The notes under the pieces are model-generated. The model did no database searches. It was not told where the DNA came from and saw only the letters and a list, made by a program, of their open reading frames with translations. DNA of 7,228 nt from Candidatus Limnocylindria bacterium (GTDB taxonomy: Bacteria; Chloroflexota; Limnocylindria; QHBO01): NCBI GenBank assembly GCA_030146365.1, contig JASLBU010000227.1, positions 1 to 7,228 on the forward strand. Reading direction: 5' to 3'. How positions within the stretch are numbered: the stretch's first letter is position 1; each line of letters starts with the position of its first letter. Positions 1 to 7,228 of this stretch are shown here, piece by piece. The position numbers and the translations under genes were made by a program.

Positions 1-1
1 C

Positions 2-2398
<2,397 letters not shown>

Positions 2399-2399
2399 C

Positions 2400-2404
2400 G
2401 GAGG
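2400..2404 (+). promoter_or_regulatory. Candidate Shine-Dalgarno for the J-protein gene, distant unless the hairpin folds
   Basis: GGAGG lies just after the lon stop codon (2396-2398) and 48 nt before the ATG at 2453. In linear RNA this is far too distant. If the 2407-2442 hairpin folds, the effective spacing is 2 + 10 = 12 nt, near the usable range. The only closer purine run is GGGGG at 2434-2438, 14 nt before the ATG and buried in the hairpin stem. The site is proposed because the strongly supported start has no ordinary ribosome-binding site. Confidence 0.4.
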
Positions 2405-2406
2405 CA

Positions 2407-2442
2407 GGAGCCCCGGGGAATCCGCCCAAGCCCGGGGGCTCC
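2407..2442 (+). terminator. GC-rich hairpin between lon and the J-protein gene (weak terminator or RNA structural element)
   Basis: GGAGCCCC-GGG (2407-2417) pairs with CCC-GGGGGCTCC (2431-2442), giving 11 base pairs with one bulged G and a loop of about 13 nt (2418-2430). No T-run follows, so a classical intrinsic terminator is not supported. It may be a non-canonical or partial terminator that lowers expression of the downstream genes relative to lon. It may instead be a spacer that presents the upstream GGAGG (2400-2404) to the next start codon. The stem is clear in the sequence; the function is inferred. Confidence 0.55.
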
Positions 2443-2452
2443 ACCGACACCG

Positions 2453-3439
2453 ATGGAGTACAAGGACTACTACGCCACCCTCGGCGTCCCGAAGACCGCC
2501 AGCCAGGCCGAGATCAAGAAGGCCTACCGGAAGCTGGCGCGTGAGCTCCATCCGGACACGAACACCGATCCGGCGGCGGAGAAGCGCTTCAAGGAGGCGA
2601 ACGAGGCCCACGCGGTGCTCACCGACCCCGAGAAGCGGAAGCAGTACGACGAGCTCGGCGCGAACTGGCAGGCCTACCAGCACGCGGGCTACGGCTCGGG
2701 CGGCGCCACCGACTGGGCCGGGTTCGGCGGCGCGCCCGGCGGCACTCGGTGGAGCTATCGCACCACGACGTCGGCCGAGGATCTGGGCGGCTTCAGCGAC
2801 TTCTTCCGCCAGTTCTTCGGCGGCGCTTCCGGCACGGCGGGCGCAAGTGCGGGCGCCGGGTCGGGCGGTGGCGGCGGCTTCGACTACGTCGACCTCTCCG
2901 ACTTCGGCGGCTCGAGACGGCCGGCACGTTCGGCCGCGTCGGCCCAGGCAACCGCGGAAGTCACGCTCGCGGAGGTGGCGACAGGCACGGAACGCCTTGT
3001 GAACGTCAACGGACGGCGGCTGCACGTAAAGATTCCTGCCGGCGTCAGCGACGGATCCAAGGTGAAGCTGAGCGGGGCGGCGGACGGAGGTGACCTCGTC
3101 ATCACCGTGCGCGTGAAGCCGGATTCCCGCTTCGAGCGCGACGGGGCGAACCTGAGGACGACCGTGCCGCTCACGCTCCACGAGGCGGTTGCCGGCGCCG
3201 AGGTTCCGGTGAGCACGCCCACGGGCAGCGTGAAGCTCCGGATCCGCCCCAACACGCAGAACGGCCAGGAGATCACCGTGAAGGGTCGCGGCCTTCCGCG
3301 TCGCGGCTCGTCGGACCGTGGCGACCTCGTGGTGTCCACGTCAGTGGTGCTGCCGACGCTGGACGACGACGACCGGCAGCGGCTCGGCGAGCTCCTCGAC
3401 CGCAATCCACAGCCGGATCCCCGGCAGAAGCAGGGCTGA
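2453..3439 (+). CDS. J-domain co-chaperone, CbpA-like (class II DnaJ without zinc finger)
   Basis: This 328-residue protein should stimulate DnaK ATPase and deliver unfolded clients to it in the cytoplasm. The J domain is residues 5-70, with the HPD motif at 33-35 between basic helix II (KKAYRKLAREL) and helix III. A long Gly/Phe/Ser-rich region (about 78-160) includes the hydrophobic FSDFFRQFFGG at 114-124. Two C-terminal beta domains follow (about 166-235 and 236-303), with KIPAGVSDGSKVKLSG typical of the DnaJ C fold. The CxxCxGxG zinc repeats of DnaJ are absent; a short AADGG turn replaces them, and the protein has no cysteine. The start MEYKDYYATLGV aligns with E. coli CbpA (MELKDYYAIMGV), which fixes the ATG. 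It ends 3 nt before clpB, so the two are probably co-translated. Whether it binds DNA as E. coli CbpA does cannot be told, so I give no symbol. Confidence 0.95.
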   Translation: MEYKDYYATLGVPKTASQAEIKKAYRKLARELHPDTNTDPAAEKRFKEANEAHAVLTDPEKRKQYDELGANWQAYQHAGYGSGGATDWAGFGGAPGGTRWSYRTTTSAEDLGGFSDFFRQFFGGASGTAGASAGAGSGGGGGFDYVDLSDFGGSRRPARSAASAQATAEVTLAEVATGTERLVNVNGRRLHVKIPAGVSDGSKVKLSGAADGGDLVITVRVKPDSRFERDGANLRTTVPLTLHEAVAGAEVPVSTPTGSVKLRIRPNTQNGQEITVKGRGLPRRGSSDRGDLVVSTSVVLPTLDDDDRQRLGELLDRNPQPDPRQKQG

Positions 3440-3445
3440 CCGGTG
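3432..3445 (+). promoter_or_regulatory. clpB ribosome-binding site and translational-coupling junction
   Basis: AGGG at 3432-3435 lies 7 nt before the GTG at 3443, inside the last codons of the J-protein gene. That gene's TGA (3437-3439) is separated from the GTG by only CCG. The weak SD and 3-nt gap suggest that ribosomes ending the J-protein gene help start clpB. The GTG is supported by the protein start MRTDRFTQKATEA, which matches the ClpB family start. Confidence 0.65.
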
Positions 3446-6106
3446 CGCACCGACCGATTCACCCAGAAGGCGACCGAGGCGATCGTCACGGCCCAGCAGC
3501 TGGCCGAGTCGGAGGGCCACGCTCAGCTCGAGGTGGCGCACCTGGGGCTGGTGCTCGTGGAACAACCGGACGGCGTCGTCCCGGCGGTGCTGAGCCGGCT
3601 GGGCGTGACGCCGGCCCAGGCGGCGCAGGCACTGCGCGCGGAGCTTTCGAAGCTGCCGAAGGTGTCCGGCGCGGCGCAGCAGCTGCAGCTCTCGAACGAG
3701 GCTCGCCGAGCGATGACCGATGCGCACGCCGTCGCCGAGCGCATGCGCGACGAGTACGTCTCGACCGAGCACCTGCTCCTTGCCGCGCTCGAGGCGGGCG
3801 ACAGCAGCGCGGCACGCGTCCTGCGCGAGCTCGGTGTGCAGCCGGCATCGGTCACCGATGCGCTCAAGGCGATCCGAGGGAGCCAGCGCGTGACGAACGA
3901 GAACCCCGAAGACACCTATCAGGCGCTGGAGAAGTACGGCCGCGACCTCACGGAGGCGGCCCGCAGAGGGTCCCTCGATCCGGTCATCGGCCGAGACGAC
4001 GAGATCCGGCGCGTGATCCAGGTCCTGAGCCGCAGGACCAAGAACAACCCGGTGCTGATCGGCGAGCCCGGCGTGGGCAAGACGGCCATCGCCGAGGGCC
4101 TGGCCCAACGGATCGTGCGCGGTGACATCCCCGAGGGGCTGCGCGATCGTCGCGTGGTCGCCCTCGACCTCGGTGCGCTCGTGGCCGGTGCCAAGTACCG
4201 AGGGGAGTTCGAGGAGCGGCTCAAGGCGGTGCTGAAGGAGATCACAGACTCCGACGGGACGATCATCCTGTTCATCGACGAGCTGCACACCGTCATCGGC
4301 GCCGGCGCGAGCGAGGGCGCCATGGATGCGAGCAACCTCCTCAAGCCGATGCTCGCCCGCGGCGAGCTCCACTGCATCGGGGCCACGACCCTCGACGAGT
4401 ATCGGAAGCACATCGAGAAGGATGCTGCGCTGGAGCGTCGCTTCCAGCCGATCGTCGTCGACCAACCGAGCGTCGAGGACACCATCAGCATTCTCCGCGG
4501 ACTCCGCGAGCGATACGAGGTGCACCACGGCGTGCGCATCACGGACAGCGCGCTGGTGGCCGCCGCAGTGCTCTCGAACCGCTACATCACCGAGCGCTTC
4601 CTGCCCGATAAGGCGATCGACCTCGTCGACGAGGCCGCCAGCCGCCTGCGGATGGAGATGGACTCCATGCCGGCGGAGCTGGACGAGATCGAACGGCGGA
4701 GGATGCAGCTGGAGATCGAGCGGGAGGCGCTGCGCAAGGAGAAGGACGACGCCTCGAAGGCTCGCCTCACCGCGCTCGAGCGGGAGCTCGCGGACCTGCG
4801 CGAGCGCGGTGACGGCATGAAGGAGCAGTGGGAGCGCGAGAAGGACGTCGTCGGCTCGATCCGCGCCACGCGCGAGGAGCAGGAGCGCCTCCAGCCGGAG
4901 ATCGAGGCAGCGGAGCGCGCCGCGGACTACGCGCGCGCCGCTGAGCTCAAGTACGGACGCGCGATCGAGCTCGATCGACGGCTGGCGGAGCTGGAAGAGC
5001 AGCTGCGCGAGCTCAAGGCCTCCGGCACCGTCCTGCTGAAGGAGGAGGTCGACGCCGACGACATCGCTGACGTCGTCGGCCGCTGGACCGGCATCCCGGT
5101 GAGCCGCCTGATGGAGGGAGAGACCGCGAAGCTGATTCACATGGAGGAGCGCCTCCACGCGCGGCTCATCGCACAGGACGAGGCGGTCGCCGCCGTTTCC
5201 GACGCGATCCGTCGCGCCCGGGCCGGCCTCAAGGACCCGAAGCGGCCCATCGGCTCGTTCATCTTCCTCGGGCCCACCGGCGTCGGAAAGACGGAGCTGG
5301 CGCGCGCGCTCGCCGAGTTCCTGTTCGACGACGAGGCCGCCATGGTCCGCATCGACATGAGCGAGTACATGGAGAAGTTCGCCGTCAGCCGGCTCGTCGG
5401 CGCGCCGCCCGGCTACGTCGGCTACGAGGAGGGCGGCCAGCTCACCGAGGCGGTCCGCCGCCGCCCGTACCAGGTAGTCCTCTTCGACGAGATCGAGAAG
5501 GCCCACCCGGACGTCTTCAACGTGCTGCTCCAGCTGCTCGACGACGGGCGCCTCACCGATGCCCAGGGCCGCACGGTCGATTTCAAGAACACCGTGATCA
5601 TCATGACCAGCAACATCGGCTCCGCGACCCTGATCGAGGCCGCCGAAGGCGGATCGGGCACCTTCGCCGATGCTGCCGAGCGGGTCCGGCTCCAGCTCCG
5701 CGAGCATTTCCGACCGGAGTTCCTCAACCGGGTGGACGAGATCATCGTCTTCGAGCCGCTCGACCAGGAGCAGCTCGGCGAGATCGTGCGCCTGCTGCTG
5801 GCCGGGGTGGAGCGTCGCCTCGCGGAAAGCAACATCGGGCTCGCCGTGACGGATGCGGCCCGCCTCCACGTCGCGCGCGAGGGCTACGACCCCGTCTACG
5901 GGGCACGGCCGCTCCGACGGGCGATCCAGCGCCTGGTCGAGAACCCGCTGGCCCGTCGCCTCCTGTCCGGCGACATCGCCCCGGGCAGCACGGTGACCAT
6001 CGACGTGGATGCGGACGGAGCGCTGTCGATCAACGGCGTCGCAGACGCCTCCCTGCCACCGCGGCGACTCGCGGCGCCCGGAGGTTCGTCGACCACCGTG
6101 CACTGA
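3443..6106 (+). CDS. clpB: ATP-dependent protein disaggregase ClpB (Hsp104 family)
   Basis: ClpB is a hexameric cytoplasmic AAA+ machine that works with DnaK/DnaJ to thread polypeptides out of aggregates. The 887-residue protein is complete. The N domain is about 1-145. NBD1 has Walker A GEPGVGKT (K213), pore-loop Y252, Walker B FIDE (D279/E280) and Arg fingers R332/R333. The coiled-coil middle domain is about 412-530, very rich in Glu, Arg and Leu. NBD2 has GPTGVGKT (K616), pore-loop Y658 in GYVGYEEGG, Walker B LFDE (D682/E683), Arg finger R763 and sensor-2 GARPL (R822). The middle domain and the lack of an IGF/IGL ClpP-docking loop separate it from ClpA and ClpC. Oddities are alanine at 577, where VIGQ normally has glycine, and a Pro/Ser-rich tail after about residue 864. 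The only cysteine is C311. It follows the J-protein gene by 3 nt. Confidence 0.98.
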   Translation: MRTDRFTQKATEAIVTAQQLAESEGHAQLEVAHLGLVLVEQPDGVVPAVLSRLGVTPAQAAQALRAELSKLPKVSGAAQQLQLSNEARRAMTDAHAVAERMRDEYVSTEHLLLAALEAGDSSAARVLRELGVQPASVTDALKAIRGSQRVTNENPEDTYQALEKYGRDLTEAARRGSLDPVIGRDDEIRRVIQVLSRRTKNNPVLIGEPGVGKTAIAEGLAQRIVRGDIPEGLRDRRVVALDLGALVAGAKYRGEFEERLKAVLKEITDSDGTIILFIDELHTVIGAGASEGAMDASNLLKPMLARGELHCIGATTLDEYRKHIEKDAALERRFQPIVVDQPSVEDTISILRGLRERYEVHHGVRITDSALVAAAVLSNRYITERFLPDKAIDLVDEAASRLRMEMDSMPAELDEIERRRMQLEIEREALRKEKDDASKARLTALERELADLRERGDGMKEQWEREKDVVGSIRATREEQERLQPEIEAAERAADYARAAELKYGRAIELDRRLAELEEQLRELKASGTVLLKEEVDADDIADVVGRWTGIPVSRLMEGETAKLIHMEERLHARLIAQDEAVAAVSDAIRRARAGLKDPKRPIGSFIFLGPTGVGKTELARALAEFLFDDEAAMVRIDMSEYMEKFAVSRLVGAPPGYVGYEEGGQLTEAVRRRPYQVVLFDEIEKAHPDVFNVLLQLLDDGRLTDAQGRTVDFKNTVIIMTSNIGSATLIEAAEGGSGTFADAAERVRLQLREHFRPEFLNRVDEIIVFEPLDQEQLGEIVRLLLAGVERRLAESNIGLAVTDAARLHVAREGYDPVYGARPLRRAIQRLVENPLARRLLSGDIAPGSTVTIDVDADGALSINGVADASLPPRRLAAPGGSSTTVH
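3876..3892 (+). promoter_or_regulatory. Candidate internal translation start in clpB (N-domain-less ClpB)
   Basis: GAGGGAG (3876-3882) lies 7 nt before an in-frame GTG at 3890-3892, codon V150, in the linker between the N domain and NBD1. E. coli clpB is known to start internally at a GTG near codon 149 and to make a short form lacking the N domain. The position here is essentially the same, and the Shine-Dalgarno match looks better than the one at the main start. The predicted short form has 738 residues. The motif is seen in the sequence; its use is inferred. Confidence 0.5.
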
Positions 6107-6123
6107 GGCTCCCCGGGGGAGCC
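6107..6123. terminator. Hairpin in the convergent gap between clpB and the lipoprotein gene
   Basis: GGCTCCC at 6107-6113 is complementary to GGGAGCC at 6117-6123, with a tight loop of 3-5 nt, directly after the clpB stop codon. It occupies most of the 24-bp gap between two converging genes and reads as a stem from both sides, so it could stop both transcripts. Neither strand has a T-run after the stem, so it is a non-canonical intrinsic terminator at best. Confidence 0.55.
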
Positions 6124-6130
6124 GGTGCGG

Positions 6131-7123
6131 TCAGCTGTCCGCCGGCGGATCCGCCTGGACCACCTCGTCCACGACGAAGTTGAGGCGGCAGGAAAAGATG
6201 GTGAGCTGGGGACCGTTGGGCGGGGACGGCGGCGGCTCGTCGATGCTCGGGTTCGGAACCGTCGTGCATGCCTCTGCGATGGGGTCGTCGAGGTGGCCGG
6301 TGATCTCCACCCATGAGCCCTTCATCGCGTCGAACGGGCACCCGTCCGCATCGCACTCGCCGAACGCGGGCGGAATGAACCCCTGGATCCGGGTATCGGA
6401 ATCGAACCGGCTTTCCACCGCCTGGGGAAAGAAGAGGCTGCACGAGGCATCCATCCAGAACGGGTCAACGGTCCAGGCCGGGAAGCATCCGCGGCCCTGG
6501 GTCTCCGGAGCCAGAAAGGCGAGGAGCCGCCACGGAGCGTCACCCGCGCAGGCCAGGCGCTCGGTGGCCTCGAGCGCGAGATATGCCTCGGTGCCGAGCT
6601 CGGACGGGCACTCGAGCGCTACGGGCTCCATCCACGGATCGCCCTCCCGTGATGCGGAGGCCGCCCAGCCCAATTCCTCGGCGCAGGCCAGGGCTGCCGA
6701 CTGAGGGTCACTGCAATCGGTCGCCGCCCGATCCTCCCCCGGAGCGACGAGGTACCACGAGTATCCGTCCGCCTCGACGGGTCCGGCGACGACGTACACC
6801 CGTTCGCCGCCGGCCAGGGAGGCGATCCGCTCCGCCGCGGTCGTCGGCTCGGTTCGAACTGAGATGCCCTCGGCAGACGCACTGACGAGCGTGTCCACGT
6901 CGATGCCCTCCGCCGGCACGGAGCCCTCCGAAGACGTCGGAGCGGGGGACGTGCTCTGGCTGGCTGCTGGCGATGCCGTATCCCGCGGCGACGCGACGGC
7001 CGAGCCGGGTGCCGGCGACACGAGTGGATCGCCGGTCGTAGGCCCTGCGGCCTGCGGCCCAGCACAGCTCGACACGGTGAACGCGACGATGGCGGCGACT
7101 GCCCAGGATGCGCGGTGTTTCAT
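6131..7123 (-). CDS. Predicted lipoprotein with SH3b-like domain and Cys-rich C-terminal region, function unknown
   Basis: The 330-residue product starts with a lipoprotein signal: basic KHR, hydrophobic AVAAIVAFTV, and lipobox V17-S-S-C20. It should be exported and lipid-anchored outside the membrane. A Ser/Thr/Pro/Ala-rich linker (about 23-70) suits a surface spacer. Residues about 76-128 look like a bacterial SH3 domain, with the GISVRTEP strand and the ADGYSWYLVAPG end; such domains often bind cell wall or other ligands. The rest (129-330) has ten cysteines (137, 147, 172, 192, 213, 228, 257, 262, 286, 312), an even number suited to disulfides. A WVEITGHLDDP segment lies at 271-281. I do not recognise this region as a named family. 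The ATG at 7123 is chosen over an in-frame ATG at 7177 because it has GGAGG 7 nt upstream and puts the signal peptide at the N terminus. It is convergent with clpB and probably unrelated in function. Confidence 0.88.
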   Translation of the reverse strand: MKHRASWAVAAIVAFTVSSCAGPQAAGPTTGDPLVSPAPGSAVASPRDTASPAASQSTSPAPTSSEGSVPAEGIDVDTLVSASAEGISVRTEPTTAAERIASLAGGERVYVVAGPVEADGYSWYLVAPGEDRAATDCSDPQSAALACAEELGWAASASREGDPWMEPVALECPSELGTEAYLALEATERLACAGDAPWRLLAFLAPETQGRGCFPAWTVDPFWMDASCSLFFPQAVESRFDSDTRIQGFIPPAFGECDADGCPFDAMKGSWVEITGHLDDPIAEACTTVPNPSIDEPPPSPPNGPQLTIFSCRLNFVVDEVVQADPPADS

Positions 7124-7228
7124 GGCGCGGCCTCCGTGCGTGGGTCGGATCGTAGGCAGGCGGTGCGCCGAGCGCATCGTCCGAACGTCGCAACATGTGA
7201 CGACTTTCGGTGAGGGTTCGTTGCGCTT
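7124..7228. other. Upstream region of the lipoprotein gene with an imperfect 18-bp palindrome
   Basis: No gene is visible in these 105 bases. An imperfect palindrome at 7187-7204 has GTCG and CGAC arms around a central ACATGT, with 14 of 18 positions symmetric. It lies 63-80 bp upstream of the start codon, where an operator could sit. No convincing -35/-10 pair was found; TACGAT (- strand, 7154-7149) is the best -10-like hexamer but has no partner at 16-18 bp. A palindrome of this quality could arise by chance in a stretch of this length. Confidence 0.3.
7131..7135 (-). promoter_or_regulatory. Shine-Dalgarno site that fixes the lipoprotein start
   Basis: On the - strand GGAGG (7135 to 7131) stands 7 nt before the ATG at 7123-7121. 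This is ideal spacing and decides against the upstream in-frame ATG at 7177, which has no comparable purine run before it. Confidence 0.85.

Noticed and set aside
3341..6103. Very long open frame on the - strand covering all of clpB (about 920 codons)
   Set aside because: It lies antisense to a complete, motif-perfect ClpB. Its protein is Arg/Leu/His/Asp-rich with no recognisable domain, as expected from the antisense shadow of GC-rich codons.
6009..6704. + strand frame running from the clpB end into the lipoprotein region
   Set aside because: It overlaps the end of clpB in another frame and then the well-supported - strand lipoprotein gene with its signal peptide and Shine-Dalgarno site.
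7124..7177. Upstream ATG (7177) for the lipoprotein gene
   Set aside because: It would place 18 polar residues before the signal peptide and has no Shine-Dalgarno site. The ATG at 7123 has GGAGG at 7 nt.
7149..7193. Sigma-70-type promoter from TTGCGA (- strand, 7193-7188) and TACGAT (- strand, 7154-7149)
   Set aside because: The hexamers are 33 bp apart, far beyond the usable 16-18 bp, and no alternative pairing was convincing.

Overview
This high-GC window (roughly two thirds or more G+C by eye) carries a proteostasis gene cluster on the + strand and one unrelated secreted-protein gene on the - strand. The style of the proteins suggests a GC-rich Chloroflexota (Limnocylindria-like) or actinobacterial-type organism. 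Pointers are the J-protein start MEYKDYYATLGV, the GANW motif after its J domain, and an SH3b lipoprotein with a Ser/Thr/Pro linker. This placement rests on remembered resemblance, not on a search.

Layout: (1) 2-2398 +, the ATP-dependent protease Lon, cut at the window's left edge by about 30 residues, with an unusual basic, proline-rich C-terminal tail. (2) A 54-bp gap holding a GC-rich hairpin. (3) 2453-3439 +, a zinc-finger-less J-domain co-chaperone of the CbpA/DnaJ type. (4) Three bases later, 3443-6106 +, the disaggregase ClpB, complete, with a good candidate internal start for an N-domain-less form. (5) A 24-bp convergent gap filled by a second hairpin. (6) 6131-7123 -, a predicted lipoprotein with an SH3b-like domain and a cysteine-rich C-terminal half of unknown function. 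(7) About 105 bp of upstream region with an imperfect palindrome.

The three + strand genes fit one logic. The J protein recruits DnaK to unfolded or aggregated protein, ClpB with DnaK extracts polypeptides from aggregates, and Lon degrades what cannot be refolded. DnaK and GrpE are not in the window. The J-protein/clpB junction is tight enough for translational coupling. The lon/J-protein gap could hold either a partial terminator or a structured ribosome-binding region.

I found no mobile element, CRISPR array, tRNA, rRNA or clearly new defence or metabolic system. The observations most worth checking are the ClpB internal start, the hairpin between lon and the J-protein gene, the Lon tail, and the unassigned cysteine-rich lipoprotein domain.
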